From contig NZ_CP107841.1 of assembly GCF_036346855.1 (NCBI RefSeq), positions 5,708,001 through 5,772,000 of the forward strand: a DNA stretch of 64,000 nt. Reading direction: 5' to 3'. The position numbers and the translations under genes were made by a program. Position 1 is the stretch's first letter. Each line of letters begins with the position of its first letter. The DNA is from Streptomyces europaeiscabiei (GTDB taxonomy: Bacteria > Actinomycetota > Actinomycetes > Streptomycetales > Streptomycetaceae). This document shows positions 34,144 through 43,421 of this stretch, piece by piece. The notes beneath the pieces are model-generated. The model was not told the DNA's origin, did not search any database, and saw only the letters and a program-made list of their open reading frames with translations.

Positions 34144-35040
34144 TCAAGCCACCCGCGTGAACTCGATCGTCACCTCCGGCGGCCCCCCGGCCACCCCCCG
34201 GTAGATGCCCTTGTGCGGGGTCACGTCGTCGTAGTCGCGGCCGCGGCCGACGACGACGTGGGACTCGTCGGCGGGGACGCGGTTGGTGGGGTCGTAGCCG
34301 GTCCAGTCGCCGGCCCAGTACTCGATCCAGGCGTGGCTCTGGCCGGCGACGGGGCGGTGCAGTTCGGCCTCGCGTTCGGGGTGGAGGTAGCCGGAGACGT
34401 AGCGGGCGGGCAGGCCGAGGCCGCGGAGCATGCCCAGGGTGAGGTGGGCGATGTCCTGGCAGACACCGGCCCCCTGCTCCCAGGCCTCGGCCGCGCTGGT
34501 GTGCACGCCGGTCGCGCCCGGCACGTACGAGACGTGGTCGGCGACCATGGACGCCACCGCGGTCGCCGTCCCGTGCACGTCGAGCCCGGCGGACGCCTCC
34601 CGGGCCCGGTCCAGCAGCCCGGCCGGGAGCGTCGTACGGCCGGTCGCGGTCAGGTACTCCAGGAGGGGCGAGTCGGCGGTCGCCCGGCGGACCTCCTCCC
34701 ACTCAGGCGCCTCCGGCAGTGGCTCGGGCGGGGCCGTCTCCACCAGGCTGGTCGCGGTGATCGTGAGGTCGGAGTGGGGCTCGATGAGGTCGAAGCCGGT
34801 GACCTGGGTTCCCCAGTAGTCCCAGTACGACCAGGTGGGCGTCGAGGGATTCACCAGTACCCGGGCGTCCAGGGTGGTCTGGCCCGGGAGCGTCAGCGGG
34901 GTCATGCGGACCTCGTTGTGGGAGGAGGCCGCGGGCTGGGCGTACGCGACGCGGGTGATGTGCCGGATGCGCAGGCGCCGGGTCGCCCGGGTGGCGGGGC
35001 GGGTGGGGCCGGTGGGCGTCACGGGGGGTGGAGGTGTCAT
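34144..35040 (-). CDS. Transglutaminase-like cysteine protease
   Basis: A 298-residue protein. The N-terminal beta domain (RLRIRHITRVAYAQPAASSHNEVRMTP) is the type found before bacterial transglutaminase domains. The catalytic triad is Cys in EQGAGVCQDIAHL, His in GQSHAWIEYWAGD and Asp in GYDPTNRVPADE. It is the last of three adjacent minus-strand genes (ATP-grasp, alpha-E, transglutaminase), a trio conserved in many bacteria. The trio is thought to form and process a peptide or amide bond of unknown nature. The gap to the upstream stop is nine bases. Confidence 0.88.
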   Translation of the reverse strand: MTPPPPVTPTGPTRPATRATRRLRIRHITRVAYAQPAASSHNEVRMTPLTLPGQTTLDARVLVNPSTPTWSYWDYWGTQVTGFDLIEPHSDLTITATSLVETAPPEPLPEAPEWEEVRRATADSPLLEYLTATGRTTLPAGLLDRAREASAGLDVHGTATAVASMVADHVSYVPGATGVHTSAAEAWEQGAGVCQDIAHLTLGMLRGLGLPARYVSGYLHPEREAELHRPVAGQSHAWIEYWAGDWTGYDPTNRVPADESHVVVGRGRDYDDVTPHKGIYRGVAGGPPEVTIEFTRVA

Positions 35041-35049
35041 CGGGATTGC

Positions 35050-35985
35050 TCACGCGCCTTCCTGGGCCCACTCGACGGGGCCTTGGTACGGGAAGAACTT
35101 CTCGGCCACCGCCTCCGCGGAGGCCATGCACGCCTGCTGCAGATCCCGCAGCAGCGTCGGCAGCCCGGCTTCCAGGGACTCGGAGTCGAGGTATTCGAGG
35201 TGGGTGCGCAGGGCGCCGATCGGGCGGCGGGCCGGGTCCTGGCGGGGGCGGCCGAGCGCCGCCAGGCACTCCTCCGCCGTGGTCAGCGCGTGCAGCGCCG
35301 AGCGCGGGAAGTCCCGGTCGAGCAGCAGGAACTCGGCGACCTTGGGGCTGTCGCCGAAACCGCCGTGCACGCGCGCGTACGCCTCGTCGGCGCCGCTCGC
35401 GCTCAGCAGGGTCGGCCAGTCGGGCGCGTGCGCCGCGTCCAGCACCCGCACCGACAGCAGCCGTACGGTCATGTCGACCCGCTCCAGGCTGCGGCCCAGC
35501 ACCACGAAACGCCAACTGTCGTCCCGGCTCATCGTGGAGTCGGCGAGCCCGAAGAAGAGGGCCGCACGTCGTCGTACCAGCTCCAGATACGCGTACGGGC
35601 CGCCCGTCCGGCGCGCGGCCGTCCGCTGGTCGGCGAGAGCGTGCCAGGTGGAGTTGAGGCACTCCCACATCTCGGAGGAGACGGCCTCGCGGGCACTGCG
35701 GGCGTTGAGCCGCGCGGCCCCGAGCGCGCCCTCGATGGAGCCCGTCGAGCGGGCGTCGAAGGCCAGCCGGTCCAGTACCTGCTGCATGTCGCAGTGCAGG
35801 TCGGGCGCGTCCACGCCGAGGATCGCGTACAGCGAGCGGCAGGCCACGTCCTCGTCGCGCCAAGGGTCTTCCAGCAGGCGGTGGAGGTAGGCGTCGAGGA
35901 TGCGGCCCGTCGCGTCGGCCCGCTCCACGTACCGTCCCGTCCAGGTCAGGGCCTCGGCTATCCGGGAGAGGATCACGTCGTTCAC
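35050..35985 (-). CDS. Alpha-E domain-containing protein
   Basis: A 311-residue all-helical protein, VILSRIAEALTWTGRYVERADATGRILDAYLH, typical of the alpha-E (DUF403) family. The GTG at 35985 overlaps the ATP-grasp stop in a GTGA and removes about 70 low-quality upstream residues of the open frame. Alpha-E proteins are always found with circularly permuted ATP-grasp enzymes and transglutaminases, as here. The biochemical role is unknown. Confidence 0.88.
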   Translation of the reverse strand: MNDVILSRIAEALTWTGRYVERADATGRILDAYLHRLLEDPWRDEDVACRSLYAILGVDAPDLHCDMQQVLDRLAFDARSTGSIEGALGAARLNARSAREAVSSEMWECLNSTWHALADQRTAARRTGGPYAYLELVRRRAALFFGLADSTMSRDDSWRFVVLGRSLERVDMTVRLLSVRVLDAAHAPDWPTLLSASGADEAYARVHGGFGDSPKVAEFLLLDRDFPRSALHALTTAEECLAALGRPRQDPARRPIGALRTHLEYLDSESLEAGLPTLLRDLQQACMASAEAVAEKFFPYQGPVEWAQEGA

Positions 35986-37523
35986 TGCTGGGCCCCTTCC
36001 TGCACGACCGTGCGGGTGCCGTCGGGTCCGAGCTGGCGCGGCGCCTTCTCCAGCAGCGGTCCGCCGGTCTCCTCGCCCCGCTGCTCGGCGGGGCCCTCGG
36101 CGAGCACCCAGGTGTCCTTGGAGCCGCCGCCCTGGCTGGAGTTGACGATGAGGTTGCCCTCCTGGAGGGCGACCCGGGTCAGCCCGCCGGGCAGGACCCA
36201 CACGTCGCTCCCGTCGTTCACGGCGAAGGGCCGCAGGTCGATGTGGCGCGGGGCCATGCGTTCGCCGGCGAGGGTGGGGGAGGTGGACAGCGCCACCGGC
36301 CGTTGCGCGATCCAGCCGCGCGGGTCGGCCTGCACGGCCGCCCGGGTGCGCTCCAGCGTCTCCCGGTCCGCCTTCGGTCCGATGACGATGCCCTGCCCGC
36401 CGGCCCCGTCGACCGGCTTGATCACCAGCTGGTCGATCTGGTCGAGAACGGCCTCCAACTGCCCGGGCTCGTCCGGCCGGAAGGACTCCACGTTCGGGAG
36501 AATCGGTTCCTCACGGAGGTAGTAGCGGATGAGATCCGGGACGTAGGTGTACAGCAGCTTGTCGTCCGCGACGCCGTTCCCGACCGCGTTGGCGAGCGTC
36601 ACGTTCCCCGCCATCGCGGCGCCCATGATCCCCGGGCAACCGATCACCGAGTCGGGCCGGAAGTGGAGGGGATCGAGGAAGTCGTCGTCGAGGCGCCGGT
36701 ATACGACATGGACGGGCATCTCCCCGCGGGTCGTCCGCATCCACACCCGGTTCCCCCGGCAGACGAGATCGTGCCCCTCCACCAGCTGCACGCCCATCAG
36801 CCGCGCCAGCAGGGCGTGTTCGAAGTAGGCGGCGTTGCTGGGGCCGGGGGTGAGGACGACGACGCGCGGGTCACCGATGCCGCCGGGCGCGGCGGCCCGC
36901 AGCGCGGCGAGCAGCCGCTGCGCGTAGCCGTCGACGGGCACGACGTGCTGCTCGGCGAAGAGGGACGGGAAGACACGGGTCATCGCACGCCGGTTCTCGA
37001 TGACGTACGACACCCCGGACGGCACCCGGACGTTGTCCTCCAGCACCCGGAAGTCGCCCGCCTCGTCCCGGACCAGGTCGATGCCGGCGACATGGATACG
37101 GACCCCGCCCGGAGGCTCCACACCGTGCGCGGCCCGGTGGAAGTGGGCGGAGTTGAGGAGCAGCCGCCAGGGCACGACCCCGTCCTCGAACGCCCGGCAC
37201 GGCCCGTACGCGTCCGCGAGGTACGCCTCCAGCGCTCTTACGCGCTGGGCCACTCCGCGCTGGATGAGATCCCACTCCAGGGCGTCCAGGATTCTCGGCA
37301 CCAGGTCCAGCGGCCAGGGTCTCTCCTCGCCCGCGAAGGCGTACGTCACACCCCGGTCGGTGAACGCGCGGGCCATCTGGTCCGCCCTGAACCGCAGTTC
37401 GGCCGGCTCGATGGGCTGCAGCGCCGCCAGCACCGGCTCGTAGGCGGCCCTGACCTCACCCGGCCGCTCAAACATCTCGTCCCACGCGTCGGCCAACGCG
37501 TACGAGTCAAATATGTCCGCCAT
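35982..37523 (-). CDS. Circularly permuted ATP-grasp protein (type 2)
   Basis: A 513-residue protein with the family features: FRADQMARAFTDRGVTYAFAGEERPWPLDLVPR, GGVRIHVAGIDLVRDEAGDFRVLEDNVRVPSGVSYV, VVVLTPGPSNAAYFEHALLAR and KPVDGAGGQGIVIGPKA (ATP-binding Lys and Gly-rich loop). ATP-grasp enzymes join carboxylates to amines through an acyl phosphate. The substrates of this branch are unknown, but the alpha-E and transglutaminase partners suggest peptide ligation and trimming. It is the first gene of the three-gene operon. The ribosome site before the ATG at 37523 is weak. Confidence 0.88.
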   Translation of the reverse strand: MADIFDSYALADAWDEMFERPGEVRAAYEPVLAALQPIEPAELRFRADQMARAFTDRGVTYAFAGEERPWPLDLVPRILDALEWDLIQRGVAQRVRALEAYLADAYGPCRAFEDGVVPWRLLLNSAHFHRAAHGVEPPGGVRIHVAGIDLVRDEAGDFRVLEDNVRVPSGVSYVIENRRAMTRVFPSLFAEQHVVPVDGYAQRLLAALRAAAPGGIGDPRVVVLTPGPSNAAYFEHALLARLMGVQLVEGHDLVCRGNRVWMRTTRGEMPVHVVYRRLDDDFLDPLHFRPDSVIGCPGIMGAAMAGNVTLANAVGNGVADDKLLYTYVPDLIRYYLREEPILPNVESFRPDEPGQLEAVLDQIDQLVIKPVDGAGGQGIVIGPKADRETLERTRAAVQADPRGWIAQRPVALSTSPTLAGERMAPRHIDLRPFAVNDGSDVWVLPGGLTRVALQEGNLIVNSSQGGGSKDTWVLAEGPAEQRGEETGGPLLEKAPRQLGPDGTRTVVQEGAQQ

Positions 37524-37815
37524 GGCCCGACGGTAGGCGCGCTCCGTAACACCCGGATCACCGGAACATTTCCGGCAGCTTGCGGGGGCGATCGCGACCT
37601 GCGGAAACGGAGGGGTTGAAGCACGGCCGGGCGGGGGAGCGGCGGCACGCTGCCCACCCCCCGATCAGGGGTGGGACCCCCCGCTGGGTGGATTCTCGTG
37701 GAGATCGCCGCCGGGCAGAGTGATGTTCGCAGGGACCGCACGGAACGCGCTGTGCGGACAGCCCTGTTCCGTCCACCGCGGGGACGGCTGAAGCATCCGG
37801 AGAGAGGAACACTCT

Positions 37816-38202
37816 GTGAAGGTCGCAATCGCAAGACGTCTGGGCGTCGGCGTCATCGCCGCCCTGGCGCTTGGAACCGCCGCGCCGGCCATGGCCTACG
37901 AGATCGGTCCGCACACGTACCCCGGCGAGCTGAGGTTCTGGACCGAGGGCACCCCTGACCGCGGGATCATGAACATCAAGGACACGGGAGAGGACCACTG
38001 GGTCAAGGCGGAGTACTACCGCGTCGCCAACCCGGACGACAAGCTGACCCTCTGGAACAAGGACGGCCCCAACGGCCCGGCCGACAACGACGGCAACAGG
38101 GGCACCGTGGAGAGCGGCGAGCACTCCGAGATCTTCAAGGCGCGCGGCACGGTGTCGCTCAACAACTCGCCCGACTGGCACACCGAGTGGTACGCGGACT
38201 GA
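37816..38202 (+). CDS. Small secreted hypothetical protein
   Basis: A 128-residue protein with a clear signal peptide (MKVAIARRLGVGVIAALALG, cleavage at AMA-YE). The mature part of about 100 residues is rich in Asp/Asn/Trp/Thr (ELRFWTEGTPDRG, WVKAEYYRVANPDDKLTLWNKDG, WHTEWYAD). It lacks Cys. GAGAGGAA precedes the GTG. A strong hairpin follows. It may be a beta-sandwich secreted protein; no family is recognised. Confidence 0.75.
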   Translation: MKVAIARRLGVGVIAALALGTAAPAMAYEIGPHTYPGELRFWTEGTPDRGIMNIKDTGEDHWVKAEYYRVANPDDKLTLWNKDGPNGPADNDGNRGTVESGEHSEIFKARGTVSLNNSPDWHTEWYAD

Positions 38203-38259
38203 CCTCCTTGCACCGGCCTGACGGATCGTTAGCCAGATCCTGAGTTCCGGCAGCCCGAC

Positions 38260-38293
38260 CTGACCGAGAGGCCGAACTGTGCCTCTCGGTCAG
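38260..38293 (+). terminator. Strong hairpin terminator
   Basis: A perfect 13-base-pair stem CTGACCGAGAGGC / GCCTCTCGGTCAG with an 8-base loop after the secreted protein gene. It lies 60 bases before the ABC transporter start. Confidence 0.8.
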
Positions 38294-38352
38294 ACGTGTT
38301 CGCCGTCCCCGCCGCCTTTCCCCTTCCGCCCCTCCGACCCAGGGAGCCCCGT

Positions 38353-39039
38353 GTGACCCCACCCCCCACCCAGCCCGTCCTGCGTCTGAGCGACGTCGTC
38401 TACGGGGTAGCCGAACGACGGCTGCTCGCGGGCGCCGATCTCATCGTGCCGGCCGGCCGCTCCGTGTCCGTGATGGGGCCGTCGGGCAGCGGGAAGTCCA
38501 CGCTGTTGATGTGCCTCATGGGACTGATACGCCCGGAGTCGGGCCGGGTCGAGGTCATGGGCGAGGATCTCGCCCGGCTGTCGTCCCGCGCCCTCGCCGC
38601 ACACCGGCGCCGGCACATCGGCATGGTGTTCCAGTTCGGCGAGCTGCTGCCCGAACTCACGCCGGTGGAGAACGTGATGATCGCGAGCCTGCTGGCCGGC
38701 GACCCCGCCGACTCCGCCCGGTCGCGCGCCGAGAAGCTCCTCGACGACCTCGGGGTGCCCCACCGTACGGCCACCCAGGACCTGTCCGGTGGTGAACGCC
38801 AGCGCGTCGCCGTCGCCCGGGCCCTGGTGAACACCCCCGAACTGCTGCTGGCGGACGAGCCGACCGGCTCCCTCGACGGGGAACACCGGGAGGCCGTCGC
38901 GGACCTGATGTTCAGCACGCCCCGTGACCACGGATGCGCCCTGGTCGTCGTCACGCACGACCCCGCGGTGGCGGGCCGCGCGGACGTGCGACTGCATCTG
39001 CACGAGGGTCGGCTGGTCCAGGTCGAGGAGGCGCGGTGA
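38353..39039 (+). CDS. ABC transporter ATP-binding protein (LolD/MacB type)
   Basis: A 228-residue ATPase. Walker A GPSGSGKST, Q-loop MVFQFGELLPELTPVENV, signature LSGGERQRVAVARAL, Walker B LLLADEPTG and H-loop VVVTHDP are all present. The family partners FtsX-type permeases in lipoprotein, peptide or drug export. AGGGAG lies six bases before the GTG. The stop overlaps the permease GTG in a GTGA. Confidence 0.93.
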   Translation: MTPPPTQPVLRLSDVVYGVAERRLLAGADLIVPAGRSVSVMGPSGSGKSTLLMCLMGLIRPESGRVEVMGEDLARLSSRALAAHRRRHIGMVFQFGELLPELTPVENVMIASLLAGDPADSARSRAEKLLDDLGVPHRTATQDLSGGERQRVAVARALVNTPELLLADEPTGSLDGEHREAVADLMFSTPRDHGCALVVVTHDPAVAGRADVRLHLHEGRLVQVEEAR

Positions 39040-41201
39040 ACGGGGACGGGCTGCGCCGACAACTGCTGCGGATGGGCCGGGCCGCCTCCTGGACCGCCGA
39101 GGCGGGCCGGATCCGCTTCTTCGCGCTGTTCGCGGCGACGACGGTCGCGGTCCTCGCCGTGTGCGGATACCTCCTCGCCTCCGCCACGTTCGACGGCCGG
39201 GCCGAGCGCAGCGGGGCCCGCTGGCCGCAGGTCACCGAGAAAGAAACGGGCGAGCTGCTGTGGAAGGCGACGGTCGCGACCGTCGCCGACCGGCAGTACG
39301 ACGTGGTGTACATCGAACCCCGTACGCCCGACGCCCCGTTGCCGCCCGGTCTGAGCCGCTGGCCCGGACCGGGCGAGGCCGTCCTCTCTCCGGCGCTCAC
39401 GGCCGCGCATCCCGAAGTGCGCCATGAATACGGCAAGCCCGTGGGGACGATCGGCGTGGCCGGGCTGGAGTCCCAGAGCGAGTACTTCGTCTACGCCCGG
39501 CCGTCGGCAGAGCGCCTCGATGTCACCTCGATGGCCGAGGTGACGGGCTTCGGCGTCCCCTGGTCACCACCCCTCGGCGAGCATCTGTACAACTTCGGCC
39601 CCGAGCATTTCCATTGGGCCTATCTGGCACTGTTCGGACTGCCCGCCGGGCTGTTCGTCGTGATCGCGGCCCGTGTCGGTGCCGCGGCCCGTGACCGGCG
39701 CACCGCGGTCCTGACGGCCCTGGGGGCTTCGACGGGGGCGCGTGCCTGGTTCACGGTGGGGGAGGCCGTCGTACCCGTGACCCTCGGCGGCCTGTCGGGC
39801 GTCCTGGCCGTCATCCCTGCTCTCGCCTTCGATATTCCCCTGCCCTTGGTCGACTTCGCGCTGTACCGGCCCGACGCTCGTGCCGCCGTCGGCGCCCTGG
39901 CAGTTGCCGCGCTTGCGGTCCCGGCGGCTGTCCTCGCGGCCGTGGTGCTGCTCCAGCCGCCGTACCGGCCCGGCCGTTCGACCCGGCCGGCCTCCACGCG
40001 GCGGCGCCGGGAGTGGACGCTGTGGCTGTTCCCCGTCGCCTTGTTCGGCACGGTCCAGGGCACCGGCCTGGCACCGTACGATCTGCGGCTGCCCGTGCTG
40101 GCGACCGGGTCCGTCGTCACCATGGCGCTGCTCCCCGGAGTGGTCGGGGCGGTGGTGGCGGCGGCCGGTCCGACGATGGCGCGGGCCGGGGTGGCGCGCG
40201 GCCGGATCGGCATGCTGATCTCCGGGCGACGGCTCGCGGCCGGGGCACGCCCGGTGGCGAGGCTGGTCGCCGCGGTGGTCGTCGCGATCGGGCTGGCCGC
40301 TCAGGGCCAGATCGCCATCAGCCTCTTCACGGAGATGAGCGACCGCGTCGACGTGGTGGAGAAACACCTGGGCACCAGCGTGCTGCGGGTCTCGACCACG
40401 ATGGACACGACGTCGGCCGATGCGGCGGCCTTCGAGCGGGCGTTGGGCTCGGGGATCGGGGTTTTCGCCGTACGGCAGGACCCGCGCAAGGGCCGGATGG
40501 ACCTCGTGGCCCCCTGCGCGGTGTGGCGCGGGCTCGATCTCCCCTGTCCGAAGACGGCCACCGAACTGCGTACCACCCGGCATCCCGGTCTCGCACAGGC
40601 CGTGGAGCTGGAGCGGTCGGTGGGAGTGAGGCTGTATGCCGCTACCGGGGACGTCTCCGAGGCGGTGCGGACGACCGAGGACCCGATCCTGATGGTGCTC
40701 GCCGACGACGGACGGGAGCTGTCGACGGCAGGGGTGCACCGCGCCGCCAACGAGCATCTGGCGATGGCGACGACGGTGACCGTCTTCGCCATGACCGGCA
40801 CGCTCGGTGGAAGCGGTGAGGGCATCGCGGCACAACAGTGGCTCGAACTGCTCTCCGTCGCCGGGGTGCTGGTCATCGTGGTGGTGGCCGGTATCGGGTC
40901 CGTCGCCCAGTTCGTGCGCGCCGGGCGCGAGTTGGGGCCGGTGTCCGTACTGACGGGCGATGTCCGGGTGTACTACTCCGTCTCCGTGTGGTCCCTGCTG
41001 GTGCCTGTCGTCTTCGCGGTGTGCGCAGCGGTCGCCGTGACCTGGTTCGTGACCACCCCGCTCATGGCCAGCTCGGCGAGCCGACTGTCCGCGCTGTCGG
41101 CGGTGGGCGGCGCGGGACTGCTCTGTGCAGCGGTGATGGCGTGGTGGGGTGCCCGCACGGCGGCGGCGACGGGCTCCGTGTGGCGCCCGCGCAACGACTG
41201 A
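39036..41201 (+). CDS. FtsX-like ABC transporter permease
   Basis: A 721-residue membrane protein: one N-terminal helix (FFALFAATTVAVLAVCGYLL), a large outer domain of about 170 residues, then groups of three helices twice, with a second outer domain of about 190 residues (starting DRVDVVEKHLGTS). This is the MacB/FtsX core duplicated, as in actinobacterial eight-to-ten-helix permeases. Translation is coupled to the ATPase gene. It probably moves a hydrophobic compound or peptide or transmits a signal across the membrane; the substrate is unknown. Confidence 0.85.
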   Translation: MNGDGLRRQLLRMGRAASWTAEAGRIRFFALFAATTVAVLAVCGYLLASATFDGRAERSGARWPQVTEKETGELLWKATVATVADRQYDVVYIEPRTPDAPLPPGLSRWPGPGEAVLSPALTAAHPEVRHEYGKPVGTIGVAGLESQSEYFVYARPSAERLDVTSMAEVTGFGVPWSPPLGEHLYNFGPEHFHWAYLALFGLPAGLFVVIAARVGAAARDRRTAVLTALGASTGARAWFTVGEAVVPVTLGGLSGVLAVIPALAFDIPLPLVDFALYRPDARAAVGALAVAALAVPAAVLAAVVLLQPPYRPGRSTRPASTRRRREWTLWLFPVALFGTVQGTGLAPYDLRLPVLATGSVVTMALLPGVVGAVVAAAGPTMARAGVARGRIGMLISGRRLAAGARPVARLVAAVVVAIGLAAQGQIAISLFTEMSDRVDVVEKHLGTSVLRVSTTMDTTSADAAAFERALGSGIGVFAVRQDPRKGRMDLVAPCAVWRGLDLPCPKTATELRTTRHPGLAQAVELERSVGVRLYAATGDVSEAVRTTEDPILMVLADDGRELSTAGVHRAANEHLAMATTVTVFAMTGTLGGSGEGIAAQQWLELLSVAGVLVIVVVAGIGSVAQFVRAGRELGPVSVLTGDVRVYYSVSVWSLLVPVVFAVCAAVAVTWFVTTPLMASSASRLSALSAVGGAGLLCAAVMAWWGARTAAATGSVWRPRND

Positions 41202-41259
41202 AGCCGCCCATCGGGGGCTCGGGGCGCGCCCCGAGCCCCCGATGTCGGTGCGGGTGACG

Positions 41260-42003
41260 TCAGCGTGGGTGGGGGATCAGTGCACCGCTCGGCCGGAAGC
41301 CGATCCCCGTACCCCTGACCGTGACCGCGCCAGTGACCGTGCCGATATGCCCGGCCCCGGTGGACCTGCCGCCGTCCGCCTGCCAAGCGATCCGCGCGGC
41401 CTGCACACGGTTGTCGACTCCGAGTTTGGCGTAGACGGCACGGACATGATCCTTGACGGTGTGTCCGCTGATGGTCAGCGCATCGGCCATGTGCGAATTC
41501 GAAAGGCCTTTCTCCAGGAATCGCAGAATTTCCTGCTCGCGCGGACTGAGTGCGTTCACCAATTTCCGCGCGGCGACTGTTTCCTCCGTCAGACGGTCGG
41601 GTCGCGCAAATTGTTCCGTCACAAATGCGGCAGCGGTGGGCGAGAGGGCGAGGCCGCCGGCCGCGGCGGCCCGTACGGCCCAGCGGAGATGGTCGAGGGA
41701 GTCGTCGCGGAGCAGGATTCCGTTGGCGCCGTGGCGCAGCAGCACCCGGGCCGCCCGCTCCGACAGACGGCTCACCAGCACGATTCTCGGCAGGCTCGGG
41801 GCGGTCGGGCCCAGGTCGCCGAGCGCGTCGTCCGGGCCGTCGTGGAGAGTGACGAGCAGGTCCGGCCGGACCGTCCGCACGAGGCGCGACGACTGACCCG
41901 CACTGCCCTCACCCACGACCCGGATCCACGCGTCCTCCTCCAGGACGCGCCGAACTCCGGCCCGTTCCAGCGGTACGCACCCGAGTATTCCCACACGTAA
42001 CAT
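41260..42003 (-). CDS. NarL/LuxR-family regulator with degenerate receiver
   Basis: A 247-residue protein. The C-terminal LuxR-type helix-turn-helix is intact: LSPREQEILRFLEKGLSNSHMADALTISGHTVKDHVRAVYAKLGVDNRVQAARIA. The N-terminal receiver fold is recognisable (VGILGCVPLERAGVRRVLEED, RPDLLVTLHDGPDD, GANGILLRDDSLDHL), but the acidic pocket reads GCV instead of a double Asp, and the phosphorylated Asp position holds Leu. Phosphorylation is thus unlikely. Ligand control or constitutive activity is inferred. No sensor kinase gene is adjacent. Confidence 0.85.
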   Translation of the reverse strand: MLRVGILGCVPLERAGVRRVLEEDAWIRVVGEGSAGQSSRLVRTVRPDLLVTLHDGPDDALGDLGPTAPSLPRIVLVSRLSERAARVLLRHGANGILLRDDSLDHLRWAVRAAAAGGLALSPTAAAFVTEQFARPDRLTEETVAARKLVNALSPREQEILRFLEKGLSNSHMADALTISGHTVKDHVRAVYAKLGVDNRVQAARIAWQADGGRSTGAGHIGTVTGAVTVRGTGIGFRPSGALIPHPR

Positions 42004-42359
42004 TGTTGCCTCCCCGTTTCCGTGGCGAGCCGAGAGGAACTCGCCGAACGAGGAAAAGGAATTCGCTCGGCAGGCTGTTCGGCAGTGCCGTGTGTGGCGC
42101 GCGACCCCTCACGTACGGGTATGCGTGCGCGTACTCACTGAATTGAGCAATCAATCTCAACGAGTTCACTCACTCTGCACGGAACGTACACCCCGTCGCT
42201 ATCTTCAGCTTGTTGCAGAGCGCACTGCCTGAGGGGTGGAGATATCGGGGTGTAATGGCATGTAGAAGGGCAGAACGATGGTGATGGCGTGTTGCGGAGC
42301 CGCTGTGGGCCGCGCATAGTTGCGCTGCGAACAGGCTGGAACCGGGGGTGAATTGGGTG
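42004..42359. other. Divergent regulatory region between two LuxR-type genes
   Basis: An AT-richer stretch around 42130-42260 carries a TTGAG-N8-CTCAA dyad at 42143-42160 and the purine-rich leader of the rightward gene. No gene seen. Confidence 0.5.
42143..42160. promoter_or_regulatory. Inverted repeat, possible regulator-binding site
   Basis: TTGAG, 8 bases, CTCAA between the divergent regulators. The spacing is one base short of the HspR box, so I do not assign it to HspR. Confidence 0.35.
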
Positions 42360-43421
42360 ATGGCCGGGCACGCGAACGAGGAGCATCCGCACGGCGCCGA
42401 TCGGCTCTGCGCCGCCGGGGACCGCGTGTACTCCAGAGCCGTACGGCGGGGCCGCGTCCCGCGCGCGGACGCCGACCCCGTGCCCTGCCTGCTCGACCTC
42501 GCCCTGCTGCACCCCGACCCCGACGACATGGGCTGGCTGGTGCCCACCTCCCCGCAGGAGGTCATGACCCGGCTGCTGCGCGGTGTCCACGCGGAGGTCA
42601 GCGCCAGCCAGGCCCGGATGGGCGCGGCGGTCGACGCCGTCGAGTGGTACGCGGGCCTCGGCAGCTCCCGGGGCAGGCAGTCGTCGGAGAGCAACGCGAT
42701 CCGGGTGCTCGACGGGCTGGCCCGGATCCGGGCGGCGATCGACGAGGCCACCGACCGCTGCACCTCGGAGGTGCTGACCGTGCAGCCGGGCGGCATCCGG
42801 CGCGAGGACGAGCTGCGCGAGGGGCTGCACCGGGCGCTGGCGATGTGCCGCCGGGGTGTGCGCATGCGGGACCTGTACACGCATGTGGCCCGGCACGGGC
42901 AGGGCCTGCACAACTACATGGAGCTGATGGGGGAGTCGGCGGAGGCCCGCACCCTGGACGAGGTCGTGGAACGCCTCATCGTCTTCGACCGCACTGTGGC
43001 CTTCATCCCCGCCAACGCCGACCGGACCATGGCCCTGGAGATCCGCCACCCGGCGCTGGTGGAGTACCTGGTCACCGTCTTCGAACGGCTGTGGCGTCTC
43101 GGCGTCCCGCTGGCCGCGTCCCTCCCGTCGACCGGTGTCGCGGGCATCACCCACCGGGAGCGTTCCATCGCGGCGCTGCTGGCGGAGGGCCACCAGGACG
43201 CGGTGGTCGCCGAGCGGCTCGGCATCAGCGTGCGCACCTGCCGGGCCCACATCGCCCGCCTCTCCGAACGGCTCGGCGCGGCCAGCCGTACCCAGCTCGG
43301 CGTCCGCATCGCCGAGGCCGGCCTCGACGGCCCACCCCGCTCCACCCCACCGGACGACCTCCCCGCCCTGCCCTCCCCTACGGCCCCTCTGCCTGCTCCA
43401 GAATCCCCGACCGCCCGATGA
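42360..43421 (+). CDS. LuxR-HTH regulator with PLD/TrmB-like sensor region (copy 1)
   Basis: A 353-residue protein. The N-terminus (LCAAGDRVYSRAVRRGRVPRADADPVPCLLDLALLHPDPDD) is a winged-helix-like block shared by all four copies here. A middle domain follows (SEVLTVQPGG ... RRGVRMRDLYTHVARHGQGL ... ARTLDEVVERLIVFDRTVAFIPANADRTMALEIRHPALVEYL) that resembles the phospholipase-D-like sensor of TrmB regulators. It ends in a LuxR helix-turn-helix (LAEGHQDAVVAERLGISVRTCRAHIARLSERLG). The start is ambiguous among GTG 42348, GTG 42357 and ATG 42360. This copy is transcribed toward the other three. The effector is unknown. Confidence 0.8.
   Translation: MAGHANEEHPHGADRLCAAGDRVYSRAVRRGRVPRADADPVPCLLDLALLHPDPDDMGWLVPTSPQEVMTRLLRGVHAEVSASQARMGAAVDAVEWYAGLGSSRGRQSSESNAIRVLDGLARIRAAIDEATDRCTSEVLTVQPGGIRREDELREGLHRALAMCRRGVRMRDLYTHVARHGQGLHNYMELMGESAEARTLDEVVERLIVFDRTVAFIPANADRTMALEIRHPALVEYLVTVFERLWRLGVPLAASLPSTGVAGITHRERSIAALLAEGHQDAVVAERLGISVRTCRAHIARLSERLGAASRTQLGVRIAEAGLDGPPRSTPPDDLPALPSPTAPLPAPESPTAR

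Noticed and set aside
34213..36522. Plus-strand 769-codon frame opposite the transglutaminase and alpha-E genes
   Set aside because: Antisense shadow; the minus-strand genes have complete family motifs and coupled starts.
42143..42160. HspR box between the LuxR-type regulators
   Set aside because: The arms TTGAG/CTCAA are separated by eight bases rather than the nine in a true HAIR, and the outer bases do not match.
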